This document shows positions 10,435 through 24,000 of a DNA stretch of 64,000 nt, piece after piece. The DNA comes from Paramecium tetraurelia (taxonomy: Eukaryota; Ciliophora; Oligohymenophorea; Peniculida; Parameciidae), in contig NW_001799027.1 of the NCBI RefSeq assembly GCF_000165425.1, positions 63,924 to 127,923 on the forward strand, written 5' to 3'. Under the pieces are notes generated by a model. It worked only from the letters and a program-made list of their open reading frames with translations. It was not told where the DNA came from and searched no databases. The position numbers and the translations under genes are program-made. Within the stretch, counting starts at the first letter, position 1, and every line of letters begins with the position of its first letter.

Positions 10435-11649
10435 TCATAATAATAAATCTTCAATATCATCATCAAAATCTACTTATTCAGGAGCTGGTGCTTAATATTT
10501 TGGTTTATAAAAGTTGCTTGTATTTTATTAAAATCTATCGTTTGACTCTTCAATGAAATCATCTGGATAATCATCTGAACTTTATTGGAACTAATTTTAT
10601 GCGTTAGATTAATTTTGAAATTTAGATTTGTTGTCTTGCAGAGGTTCAACATCGTCATATGATTCTAAATCTCCTGATGAATAATCTTGTTGTAAATCAT
10701 CGTACTTAATTGATCTTGATCCTGGGATTGTTGGTTATTTTGATTACTCTTCAAATTTTTAAAGTTTTGAATCATAATTAGATTAGGAATAGCCCATAGA
10801 TTATTAAGGATCCATGTAAGATGACTGCTACTGATTGGTTAAATAACTTTGCTGAATCGGATTTTAAATTGGTACTTTTTGGGTATTGATTTATTTAGGA
10901 AAGCTTTCATTAGAAAGAAAGTCTTCTTCCAAATCTTATTCGAAATGCTATTAAGGTTTCTATTAGTATTAGATTTATTAATTCTTTTATACAATTTTCG
11001 AGGGTGAATAATGTTTTTTTTCAGTTATTGATTTATTTTTTGAATTTTATTTACTAATAGTTTACTGCTATTCCTATCCTTAGGATGGCTATTATTTCAC
11101 TTCATTTTTATCTTATTCTAATGACTATTCAAATTCTGGAGTTGATGGTCTTTTATGTTTTTTCTTTCCGTTTCCCTTACCCTTTCTGATCGGTTATTTG
11201 ATTTCTTAGACAACTTGTGCTGCTACTAATTATGTGAAGTTTTAAATTAGCTTGGCAAAATTGTTTTGCAATTACATCATTTATGTTTGAGGTTGTTGAG
11301 GTTATGTTTTTTGCAAAAATAGTTCTGGATTATTTTATTATAATGAAAGCAGTTTTTGCTTTCTTTTTTAAGTTTTCTTAAGAAATATTTATCTTTCCAT
11401 CTCATCCTGTTATGCTTTAAGATTTTTCTTGTATTCTAAATCTTGTATCACAGTTCCAATGTGCTCTTTTGATTGATCATATAAAAGTTCCTTTAAATGA
11501 TCTTCATAAATTGGAAGGTCGTTAACAATCATATATTGAACCAAATCCGGAGTTAGTAAGGGTACCACTTTTTCAACATGTTTCTCTTTGGATTTTTTTA
11601 GTAATTCCTCTTTAACTATTTGTAATAATTATTCTTATTTTAATTACAT
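10435..11649 (-). CDS. Glutamine-rich acidic protein of unknown function
   Basis: A single-exon frame of 404 residues. The first 90 residues are helical (LLQIVKEELLKKSKEKHVEK, then LTPDLVQYMIVNDLPIYEDH) and may form a folded domain. A lysine-rich patch (RKGKGNGKKKHKRPS, about residue 160) could be a nuclear localisation signal. The remaining 230 residues are rich in Gln, Asn, Ser and Asp, with most Gln encoded by TAA/TAG, and end in an acidic tail DFDDDIEDLLL. I do not recognise a family. Such disordered Q-rich proteins are common among ciliate centrosome, RNA-binding or chromatin proteins; which applies cannot be told. Confidence 0.75.
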
Positions 11650-12046
11650 ATAAAATATTAATAATTTATAATCAACCAGTTTCAGTTTATCAAAAATAAT
11701 CAATATAAATAATACAAACTATGGAAATAATTTATGCCAAGCAAATTATTAGTTATTGAATACTCATAACCATATAATAATTACAGTGTGACCAAGTAAT
11801 TATCTTAGTTACACTTAAGTATTATACTATTTTTGTTTTTATAATAATATAAGTTTGTATATATAAGTACGCTAAAGATATATTTTCATATCATAAAACG
11901 AAATAAAAAACTGAATGATCTAGTCCATTCACTTAAGCTGATATCAGCTGAATTGCTCAAACATTATTTTAGTTCGATGACACATTAATAAGAAATTTGA
12001 AAATTTAAAGAAAAATTATCATATACTATAACTATGATCGAATAAA
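11650..12046. other. Intergenic region
   Basis: About 400 bp, AT-rich, upstream of the glutamine-rich gene and downstream of the next minus-strand gene. A short minus-strand stretch near 11890-11990 is open but has no usable start. Nothing callable. Confidence 0.5.
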
Positions 12047-12562
12047 TCAGTATATTGATTTTTTGAATTTTGTAAAATCTAATTGTCCGCTCTTCAGTTT
12101 AGAGGAACTAAGCAATTGTTAAATTTTTGATATTGACATTTTGATGTCTAATGGTGTTTAATACCCTGATTAATGCTAACTATCCTATATTCTTGTACTA
12201 GGAGTATGGAGACTTTATTTTGAGATTGCGTTTAGGTTATATTTGAAATTAGTTGGCTTGATTCGAAAAGTAGTTGGGGGAGCATGAATCCTTTGTGGTT
12301 TTTCATGCAAAGAAGGACTATAAATTGCCTATGCTTATTTCAATGATGAGAGAGTAGTTTTTTTATTGCTTTTCAATCTATTTACTGTTTTTGGGGGTTG
12401 TTTTTGTGGCTATATGAATTATTTTTGATAAAATTGAAGACTAAATAAGGATGATGGATTATAGTTTTTATTTTCTTCTTCTTTCACAATCAAAATGCTT
12501 TCATAATCTTAGTCATAGTTGAGATGTTTTTCTTATATTTCGGTCTTAAATCTGCGATTCAT
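12047..12562 (-). CDS. Hypothetical basic protein
   Basis: A single-exon frame of 171 residues starting MNRRFKTEIQEKHL and ending in TGA. It is basic and rich in Ser, Gln and Pro (QPQKQPPKTVNRLKSNKKTT), with no hydrophobic segment, signal peptide or recognisable domain. Codon use (TAA/TAG as Gln, A/T-ending codons) resembles its neighbours. Probably largely disordered. Function unknown; existence as a gene rests on frame length only. Confidence 0.6.
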
Positions 12563-12988
12563 TAACGATTATATTTTATATAATATTTTGAAGCTGGAAA
12601 CTATTCTTATTAATTAAAATTTATGATCGAAATTAGTATAGGGAAAAACTATGAAAAATAACAATAGACATTGATCATAAATATGTTGAAGTATCAAAGT
12701 AGAATAATACATAAAGAGAATATCTTAAATTATTTAATGATATAGTAATGATATGATGAATTTGTATTAATGGTTCTTCCCCTTGTTTCGTAATATTAAC
12801 AAATAAGCAAACCAATTTTGTATTGTATTATTTATGTTCATTATAATAAAATATGCAATACCAAAAAAAATGAACTAAAATATTATAATCAAGGAAATTA
12901 TTTAAATCATCAGAGCTCTGTATATAACATCTAAATTAGTTATCCTTTATATAATTTAATATTTAATCTAGAAATTACAAAATTTGGA
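12563..12988. other. Intergenic region between divergent genes
   Basis: About 425 bp, strongly AT-rich, between two divergently transcribed genes. I see no open frame or notable repeat. Confidence 0.5.
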
Positions 12989-14530
12989 ATGAATAAAATT
13001 TATAGTAAATTCAATCTAGAGCGTTTGCGTCTATAGCACTCTTAATTGGATACCATCAAATTAGACAGTAAGTTATCTTAATATGTCCAAGGATCTGAAA
13101 TGAAAAGAGGAACTGGTAAGAATACGATTAGAAAGGTTTTTGGAATTGATGAATAAAGCAAACATGAGTATGACATTTACGAGAAACAACAGCTAGAGGC
13201 ATTTAAAAAATTGTTAGATTACGAGAATCAGTTCTTATAAGATGAACTTATTCTAAGATTCTTGTATGCAAATTAATTTGATTTTGATACGACAATTTAA
13301 GTAAAAATAACCTTGTAAAAAAATAAGCATATGCGTCTTCATCATTAATGGATTACAAATCCTAGTAATTTTAGGTGGACATTAAATGCAGAAGAGATAA
13401 TAGTAAGGAATAGATCAATATATTAAGAAATAAGGTGCAATATATATAAGTGGGAGAGGTTTGGGTTTTAAGCCAATCGTTGTGATAAATGCGGATAAAC
13501 TGGATATGTCTACTTACCCGATTGAAGAGATTATAAGGCCATTTCAATTGTGTTTATGGTTGTGAAGGATTACATGTTAGCATCTGGGAAGGTAGAAAGT
13601 TGGTTTGTAATAGTTGAAGCGAAAAACACAACAGCATATAAGATTCCATTTAATGTAATAGTGTTAAATTTAATTTGGTAGCATTTGAATTAGATTTTTG
13701 ATATTTTGAGACTGAACTTTCCTTGTTATTTAGAAAGAGTGTTTATCTTGCAACCTTAGACATCTATTTAAATTGCATGGCAAATAGTAGAGTAGTTTAT
13801 TCCTTACAATTCTCGTCACAAAATAGAGTTTATTGAAAACGACTATTCACTCTTATTCAACTACATTAAACCAAAATAATTGGAATAACGACATGGCGGT
13901 AGGGCTCCGAATGTATATGATTATTGGCCACCTCATATTGAGGATTTTAATGAGGTGGAATTCTAATAGAAGTAGAAAATGGAAACACAAAAGATTAAAG
14001 AATAAATAAACGTACTTTAGAAAGTGATGCCTTTTTCTTCAAATATTGATACTACAGTTTCAGATTTATTAAGAAAGTAGTATAAACCTAAAACCAAGAT
14101 TTATCAATTGGAAACCTATTTGGATACAACAAACTATTTTGTAAATAAATCAATGTCTAACACTCGATTATTGAATGGACCAAAGAAGGAACATGTACTC
14201 TCAAATCAAAGTGACCAATAGTTATTATAGCAATTGAAAATGCAAGAGGTGAATATGTCTCTGGAATAGAGGAGTGCAAATTATAATTATTAATAAGGGG
14301 CTTATTTTTCTTAGCAACCTTAATAATAGGCGACAGTACCTCTCTAGAGTAGATTTGTGGGTTCGAAAACAAAGTCAAATGAGTCATAGGGTTCAATTTT
14401 GAATGCAGCGAATCAGAATGGATTATTACAATCAAGATTTGTTGGTTTAAGAACCTAGCATTTGGTGGCGAATAAGGACATTAGCATAATAGTGAACAGA
14501 GAAGATAGAATATTGAACCAATTAATGTGA
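12989..14530 (+). CDS. CRAL-TRIO (Sec14-like) lipid-binding protein
   Basis: Predicted 498 residues with introns of 25 nt (13403-13427) and 20 nt (13508-13527). A CRAL-TRIO N-terminal helical region (QDELILRFLYANQFDFDTTI) is followed by the lipid-binding fold: GRGLGFKPIVVINADKLD, SWFVIVEAKNT, LNLIWQHLNQIFDILRLNF with FILQPQTSIQIAWQIVEQFI, and the closing RHGGRAPN. These match the Sec14 pocket, which carries phosphatidylinositol or other lipids between membranes. The C-terminal 180 residues are Gln/Asn/Ser-rich and probably disordered. Both introns are required to keep frame, and each lands at a conserved place. Confidence 0.82.
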
Positions 14531-14722
14531 GGGTTTGGAATATCTTAGAGATTTATAATATTATTCTTATTGATTATGATGATACTTTAATTAATATTGG
14601 AGTTGCATTTATTTCGATTAATGTTTTTTAGATTGATCTCATCCCTTGAGGATTAGAAATGTAGTTAATTGTAATATGAATTCTGTTTTCAAATCCGTTT
14701 TTATGTATATATTAATATAAAA

Positions 14723-16388
14723 ATGAAGTGGACCTTGATTATTGTGGCTATTTCTATGTATTCTTTACATGCAAATTCAGATCTTGATACTGTTAAGCAA
14801 TTACTTACAGATTTGAAAACAAATGTGTAATTGGACATTGAAGCATTAGATGCAGCTTGGGAATTACACAAGAAAAACAAACAGTCAGTAATAGATGGTT
14901 TGGGTTTTTCGACTCAAGAATAGAGATCAGAGTGTTAAAAGAAGGATGAGGATGTGGAGAGCAAAAAGAGAGATATAAAAATAACTAATGATTTTGTGGC
15001 ATGGATGGAGAAAAGATAGAGATTGAATTCCAATCGTTTGGGAGTATTAGAATAAAATAGGTACTTTTATAAACTCATGCAAATAGATGTCAATCAAGCA
15101 ATAATTATGTTCATGATATTAAGAATTATAAAATTGCATTAGCATTAGTGAAGTTTTTGAGAGAACAACTAGATAAGTTAGATTAGAATGCATCCCCTGC
15201 CTAGAAGCAAGAGTTTTTGTAAAAAGTGACCAAGTTTGTTTAGATCTATTAAACAGGTAAACTTTTAACAATGGTTGAAAATTTACAAATCAACAATGAT
15301 GGTTCATATGTGTTACCAACTGTTGAAGGGGATGAATATGATCTCAACGAAGCAATTCTATCTTCAACAAGAGGAAAAAGAAATGCAAATAAAGTTCTTC
15401 TATAACAACAACAAACAACCGTTATAGCATCAGGTGATGGCGACGATAAAGCAGATAGCGCAGTTGTTTTGATACCTAGTTAATGTGATGATTCTATCAA
15501 CACAGTTATTGTTGTATAAAATGATGATGGAACAAATAGTGATGATGATTTACATATCAAATTTACCAATGGAGGATCTAGCACTGGTGGTCATACTAAA
15601 CCTAAACCTGCTCCGAAACCACATGTAGACCCTGTTCATTAAGAAGATACAACAGGAGAAGAGAGTGGCAGTCATTCAACTGATAATGAAGGTGAGGATG
15701 ATGAGGAAACTGAAGAATAAGGTACTAACACAGAAGAGTAAGACGATAATAATGCAGAAGAATAGAAATAATAAGATGATAATACAGAAGAACAAGGAGA
15801 AACAACTGGTGATGATGATGGCAATGAGGAAGGTGATCATTCAGATGCTGCTGCTGATGATGGTTCCTAAAAGGGTGGTGATAACGGGTCAGGTAGTAAT
15901 AATGCTGCAGTTCCTGAAGAAGCGGAAGATTTAAGTGTATGATAATAGAAATAATATTAAGGATATCAGAAAAGTGTTAGATGCTATTGAAAAGCATAGC
16001 AAGAAATCATTAGATTTAGAATAGGAGGATGAGGTCAGAAGCTCTATGATTTATATTGATTTTAAACTACATATTGAATTAGAAAATCAATACTTTGATA
16101 AACAAATTGCTGGAGAAAAAGAAAACCTAGTATCATAACTATATTTAATATTAGATCAAATTAACTAATCAACTCACCAATAGAGTCTCGGTTGCTAGAC
16201 AATGTAATGCTAGACTCAAACAAATTTCTATTGCTTTTCAAGTCAGCCAAGATGTACTCTCTTTTATTTTATCATTATAGGATTACAATGACTCATATCA
16301 ACATTACTTGGAACTCAGAAAGTCAAAGGAAGATGAGTTGGCTACATTTGAAGACATTTACAGAATTTATACCAATTAGGTTGTCTGA
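14723..16388 (+). CDS. Trichocyst-matrix-like secretory protein with acidic linker
   Basis: Predicted 529 residues, introns of 26 (15061-15086), 25 (15937-15961) and 25 nt (16130-16154). It starts with a signal peptide (MKWTLIIVAISMYSLHA). Two helical/coiled-coil modules of about 180 and 130 residues (LDTVKQLLTDLKTNVQLDIE..., and DIRKVLDAIEKHSKKSLDLE... with VARQCNARLKQISIAFQ) flank a linker of about 200 residues rich in Asp, Glu, Gly, Thr and Gln. Paired helical modules with single conserved cysteines are typical of trichocyst matrix proteins, stored in crystalline form in secretory granules; the acidic linker could bind calcium. The simple reading would stop at TGA 15942, but a 25-nt intron there opens the second module. 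Confidence 0.7.
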
Positions 16389-16436
16389 ATTATATTAAAT
16401 AAAACAAATTTATATTTATACAAATTAATTTATAAT

Positions 16437-17934
<1,498 letters not shown>

Positions 17935-18034
17935 TTTGTTAAATGTGATTAATTCTATAATTAAGATGTCATTATTACATTAATTCAAAGAAATACTTCA
18001 ATTATTTATATATTCTATTCATATTTATATCAAT

Positions 18035-19815
18035 TCAGCATGTTAACCATCTATCCTTAAATCTTAAAATAGTCTTTGTTTCAACGGTTTCTCCATCTTT
18101 ATTTTCCTAATTCTATACGACAAATAATTCTTGTTTATAAATCATGCATTGTTAATGCCAAAAACCCCCTGGTATTTTTAAAGGTCTGCTGTTTACCATA
18201 TGCAATATATGGTTTTCCCCTTTTATAGTAAAAAGAAACGATTGATCGGAACTAACAGAATTTTCATCGTAACCTCCAAAGATCATCAAAGAATTTGGGG
18301 AGATTTGCACTCCAGCTGCAAACTACTTTAATCCCTTGAATAAAGGTATACTATTTTATCTAGATTATAATTACTCTTTATTTGCTATCTGGGGATCAAT
18401 AGCTTGCCAGATCATATCTTTTATATTGAATCTTTCAATAAAATTCATCTATTATTTTTCATACAATCCTCCAAATTTGTAGATGAATTGATTATTGTAA
18501 TTTACACAGCAAGAAGCTATAGAAGGGTATAAACAATCCTAGAGATACTCACTTTTTCTTAGTATATAATTGTATCTCTCACAAGTCTTCTCAAGAACTT
18601 GATTTTGTCCAAACCCAGAGATTGAGTAAATGTAATCCCCTACAATACAACAACCATGAGATGATCGACTGGTCAACAAATGACCAACATTAGCTAAGGA
18701 ATATTTATCAAACAAGCATATTGCATTCGATTTGGTGTTAGGATAGTTATTGTCAATTGTGGTTCCTCCAATAAGGTATAACTAGCCAGTTTTAGTAATT
18801 ATTGATTAATGAAAGACTGGAATTTAAAAGGGTATTTATAACTTAATTTTCTTAATTTCTTTGGGATTATCAAGGTTGATTAAGTTTAATTCTTTACTAT
18901 TATATTTAAAATAATGAAGCACTTTATTTTATACACTGGGTAATAGGTAATCTTCTACAGTGATGGCAAATTCTGATTGTTTCTTACCCTATTGAATTTC
19001 ACTGATTTAGGATAGCAATGGAGTCTGATTCAAAGAGGGAGCCTCCTAAATATTAATTGGTTGATTATTTAATTGTTATTTCTCTTCGATTTTGAACATA
19101 GTGGTGTTTGTTTTTTTAAATTGAATCTGAATGGATTATCCAAACAATTCATCAAGTTTTTAGTTGAAATTTTGAGAGACAACAAGCAATGGAAATTCTA
19201 AAATATTTCAAATAATTACTCAATTTCAAAAGTTCTTTATAAGCCTCTTAATTAGAAGATTGAATCAGTTAAGTAGTATTTAGTAAGTAAATGCTTCTTA
19301 TCGTTTTAATTTAGCAATCGCTCTGGGTTTCTAACTTGGTTCCTAGTTCGTCTAATTATTAAATTAAATTTTTGATTCTGTTGTAAACTTCTTTAATCTA
19401 TGATTCCTATACAAATTAAGGGTATTTTTACTTTGAATGCTTGTATCAGGTTATTACTAAAGTCTTGAAGCAATTTTTTGTTGTATGAATCAATTTTATC
19501 AATTATTTATTATTTCAATTGCTAGAGTGATTCTCTACAGAGTTCAATATACTATGAAGAATTTTCAATGGTTTTCATTTCTTGCAAAGACAAGATCTAA
19601 TTCATTTCTTGGATTGAGGAGCGTATTTTCTTGGAGCAATTTGTTCTACAGGATTTCAAACTTTCAATCTGACATTCTTTGTGTTCTCTAAAATGAATTT
19701 CAATACACTCGGGACATAAAGGTTAGAGACATTTAGTGTTGATGCACATGTTGGTGCATGGTTCTTGATGTATTTAGCAGAGTTCATTTGAATAATAAGT
19801 AAATTATTAACTCAT
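18035..19815 (-). CDS. Zinc-binding/kelch-repeat protein
   Basis: About 580 residues; one or more introns near 19150-19330 were not resolved. The start MSQQFTYYSNELCQIHQEPC leads into a B-box-like Cys/His cluster (CTNMCINTKCLQPLCPEC, then H-x3-EH-x2-C). A coiled coil follows (LQEMKTIENSSQYIELCRES). The C-terminal half has kelch-type blades: LYLIGGTTIDN, SRSSHGCCIVGDYIYSISGF, YKFGGLYEKQ, and LMIFGGYDENS. This TRIM-like zinc finger plus coiled coil plus beta-propeller order occurs in many Paramecium proteins and suggests an adaptor, perhaps ubiquitin-related. The kelch call is reliable; function is inference. Confidence 0.72.
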
Positions 19816-19959
19816 TTATTATTAATTTCAGAGTTTATAACTTTGGTATTCATTTCTAAAAAGATAGTTATTTTAGTTCAATTGAACACAAATTAGAATC
19901 TCTTTAGTTTTTTACTCATCGAAAATCAATAGAAAATTTAAGTTGTATAAAATTAAATA

Positions 19960-21630
19960 ATGAATTTCAGCTTACCTGATGCTCTTGCTTTAATAAAGGA
20001 AGGGAGGGCAAATGAGGCAGTTGATTAGTTGAATAAATTTATTGAATACTTGTAGCCTCTGAGTCCTTAGACATAATTGTTGGGATAGCAACTTGGGATT
20101 GATTGTGAATTTTTCAGGATTGTTAATTTTCAGGACTTTTATGATCCTGATCCTTAGGTTTAGGCACTAAGATTTAAATATTACGCATACAAAGTAGCAA
20201 GTAATTGATACGATTTGAAACTTTAGAGTGGGGTTATTAGATAATTTAATAAAAGAAAAAAGTGAAACGAAGACATGATTTAATTGAGAAATCAGAGTAG
20301 TTAGGTATATAGAATGAAATAGGAAGAACCTTTGGAGTTGATATGGAATCTAAGTAGTTGGCTGAGTCTCGATTGTAATCAATATCAGAGAAATTGTAGA
20401 AGAAGAAACAAATATTCTAAAAGTAATTACTCTGTTAATTGGACATTGAAAAGAGAAGGACTGACTACAAGGTTCAATAGGAAGATAAGATAGAGAAAGT
20501 AAGAAAAGCTTTAAAATCAGATTATGATCACAAAATAGTGGCTGTAAAGGATCATTTAGAGAAAGTCAATGAGAAATTAAAAAATAATCATAGAATGAAA
20601 AAGAAGACGGAGGATGAATTAATTAATAAACGAAATGAATTATTGAAAAATGCTTCATTGATGTAATATTTTTAATTCAATTCATTAGTGATGAAAAAAT
20701 AAATAAATTGGAGGAAATGAGGAAGGAATAGATTGAACATATGAAATAGGCAAGATCATTAAAAAAATAAAGATAGCATTCATTCTAAGAGAAGTAGAAT
20801 TAATAATATGAGGAATATTTGGAGAAGATGAAATAGAAGCTAGATTAAAAAAGTAATTTATATTTTTATTTTTTAGGAGTTGTTGAATTCCATTCTGAAA
20901 GTCATAAAGATTTTGGTAAAAGATAAGTTTATGATAATTACGAAAAAAATCTTGAAAATATCATAATAAAGTATTAGAAATAATAACCAATAATAAATAA
21001 TTTACTTGCCAAATCTATTGAGTAAGTTCAACAAAAGAAGTAAATTGAGATTGAGAAATTTCAGAAAGTAAAATCTAATTAAAAATTACATTGGAGTACT
21101 CCAAGAATAGAACCTAGGAAAGTGGATGATGTCTTGGAAAGAAGGGATAAGAGACTGCAAGAGGAGACTATTTTGAGAAGAGAGATATACTAATAAAGAG
21201 TATTAAATTTTCTCCAAAATCGTTAATAATTGCAGAGATTATAATCTTAATAGGTTGAGAGATACAATGAATTTTATACCAGATAGAGTGCTAGATTGAA
21301 AAATATCAGGAGTTCTCATGAATAGATGAAATCCACTGTAAAGTAAGTATTTCGAGTATTTATTTAAGTTTTGCTTTAATGTAAGCTAATAGGATTGAAG
21401 AATAAACAGCTTTAAAGATATAGAGGGCAATTTAATTAATAAATGATCCTGATTTATAAATGTAATTTAAACCAAATGAAAAATTGAATACTCAATAGAA
21501 GGTAGCAAAGAAAAAACAAGAAGAAATGTAGTAATTACTAAAATCATTTGTGACAAGTGAAGTTGACTTGTTGAGATTTTCTAAGTCTGTAACTGAGGTT
21601 AAAAATGAAGAAAATTAATAATAAAAATGA
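19960..21630 (+). CDS. Long coiled-coil protein
   Basis: Predicted 522 residues with four introns of 24-26 nt. The first 70 residues look globular (LPDALALIKEGRANEAVDQL, FFRIVNFQDFYD). From about residue 95 onward nearly everything is charged heptad-like sequence (KLQKKKQIFQKQLLCQLDIE, HLEKVNEKLKNNHRMKKKTE), very rich in Lys, Glu and Gln. No motor, membrane or enzymatic domain is visible. Probably a cytoskeletal or basal-body component, which is inference only. All introns have GT-AG ends and restore a frame otherwise closed by TGA. Confidence 0.72.
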
Positions 21631-21672
21631 TATCATATTTTATCATTATGACATATATTTATTTATTTTACA

Positions 21673-23840
21673 TCATTATTGCTATTATTACTATTTCTAT
21701 AATTTTTCTAAATATTGATTATGAATCTTGTTTTGTTTTTCCCATAAATCTTAAACAACTTTTTTCTATTTTTTGGATAATTCATTTCCCTCTTTATCTT
21801 TGACTGGTATGCCTTTTTCATCAAATTCAGAGTATTTATCTACTTAAGATAGGAACATGTCTTTGGGATTAATCTTTGCCTTTTCTAATTTTTCTAATTC
21901 TTCTTATTTTTTTTTCTCTTCTTCCTTCTTCTTAATCAATTCTTTTTGTTAAATCAGTTTTTACTATTGTTCTTTCTCCAATTTCAATTCCTTTGGATCG
22001 TATTATTTCCAAATGGATGGCTAATTATTATGTAATCTTTTACTTGATCTTTATCTTTATCCTCTATCTAAATTCCTAACTCAAATAATTATTCGTCTCT
22101 CAATTTATCACATAGTTAAAACAATTGCTATTTATTCTTTTCTTAAGAAGCAGCCAAGACCTATTATTAAAATTGGTTGATGTTATCCACAATTAAATTT
22201 GACAAGTTCTTCTCATACTAGAAATGCTTCTAAGTGACAATATTTGAAATAGCTTCAAACTCCCCCTTTCTGGCAGCCAATTTCACTTGATCTCTAATGG
22301 AGCATACTTCAGCCATTATTGACTTGATGTCAATTGAATTATTATTTAAGGTTAAGTAATTGAGTCCTAGTAACTAAAATTATTAACAAATATATATATA
22401 CTCCCAAAATAAAATGGACATATTGAACAACGCTTTGAACTAGTGGAGCTCTGACTGTTTTGCCTGCGATTTGTGCATTAACTTAGTTAATTAGTTTGTC
22501 AATTGCTTCTATAACAGTTGGAAAATCGAAATTCTTAAGTAAAGCTGCATGAACAATTTATTTAGTATTTCTAAGTGAATTGCTGATTTAAAAGTCATTT
22601 TATGTCCACTTCTAAGGACCTGTGACTTATGATTCTCTCAAATAGATCTTGGTATTTTGGAAGAATTCTTGATAAGCCTTGTCTTTTGAAATAGCTTATT
22701 CAACTTGCTCTTCAGAATAGTTCATCACAGCATCGTATTAATGGATTGCAAAATTTAATCTGACCTATCGAGGAGTGTATCTCTTGAGGACTTCGTCAAT
22801 GGTAAGGAAATTCTTAAGAGACTTGGACATCTTACGATCAGCTATATTAAGATGACCAAGATGAATAAAGTAATTGATCCATTGATCGCAATTGAAACAT
22901 GCTTCAGCTTGTGCAAGAGAGTTATCATGATGAGGGAATATCAGATCAATGCCACCTGCATGTAAATCAATAGGATTTCCCAAAATGGCACTAGCCATGA
23001 CTGAGCATTCAATGTGCCATCCTGGTCTACCTTCTCCCCATGGACTAGGCCATTTGGGTTCCTCTGGTTTGCTGGCTTTCCATAAAGCAAAGTCATTGGG
23101 ACTTCTTTTTTCTTATTATTTGTTAACCTATGATTCTCCTTCACCCTCTTATAATAAATCAACATTCATCTCTGGTCTCATTTTAGGATAAGTGTGCTAC
23201 AATATAAAATGAAATGATATACTCCATCAGCCAAATATTTCTGAACATCGAAATACACACTTCCATTACTGTCATAAGCATACCCATTAGCAATAATCTT
23301 TTCAATGAATGTCACAATTTCTGGCACATAATCACTAACTCTAGTTATAACATCAGGCAATTCTATATTGAGTGCTTCCATGGCCGAAAAGAAGTCCTTC
23401 TCCCAAACCCTTGTGAATTCAAGAAAGTCTTATTTGGCTAATTTCGCTCCGTTAATAATCTTATCATCTATGTCTGTGATATTCATAACACTCAATAGAT
23501 CATAATTAAAGTAATCTCTTAATGTTCTTCTTATTACATCGATTCCCAAATATGTTCTAAAAACTATCAATTATATGATTACCTTGCATGACCCAAATGG
23601 GAGTTGCTATAGACTGTGGGACCACAATAATAAAAGCTTGCATTTAAAACCTATATCATACTTCACTTATCTGCCATTTATTGGAATGAATGGGACCAAT
23701 TCACTTCCCTTCAAAGAATTAGCTAATTTCAAGCCGGTTACGTAAGAGTCTTCTTTAATTGATGGCTGTTTATAGTGAGCAAATAAATCTTTTTATTGTT
23801 GCATAAATTAATTAATGGTTCTTGTTGCTAATTTAATCAT
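21673..23840 (-). CDS. CARS1: Cysteinyl-tRNA synthetase
   Basis: About 690 residues with at least four introns of 25-28 nt. Class I signature motifs are present: the HIGH-like SHLGHA after [10 protein letters not shown], the zinc-site region [26 protein letters not shown], and [16 protein letters not shown] follows the first catalytic motif. It charges tRNA-Cys with cysteine; the C-terminal 250 residues are the eukaryotic extension, Lys/Glu-rich at the end. No mitochondrial presequence is evident after the chosen [12 protein letters not shown] start. One intron near the 3' part was not located exactly, since the sum of lengths leaves a frame mismatch. Confidence 0.93.
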
Positions 23841-24000
23841 TTATGAAAGAATAAAATTCATTTAAACCACATTATACTGATTTAATATAAAAATCAATAT
23901 ATTAAATTCCTAACTTCATAATTTTTTAATTTAATAAAGTTACACATTCCATTTCCAATTAATACGCTATAAAACTAATAAATAATAAGTCATTCGATTT

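Noticed and set aside
11890-11990. Similarity between a minus-strand stretch (SEWTRSF) and the cyclin C-terminus (NEWTRSQ)
   Set aside because: Only five residues agree and the surrounding sequence shows no cyclin-like pattern; taken as chance.
15665-15934. Met/Lys-rich 89-codon plus-strand frame
   Set aside because: Out-of-frame shadow of the Asp/Glu-rich linker of the trichocyst-matrix-like gene.
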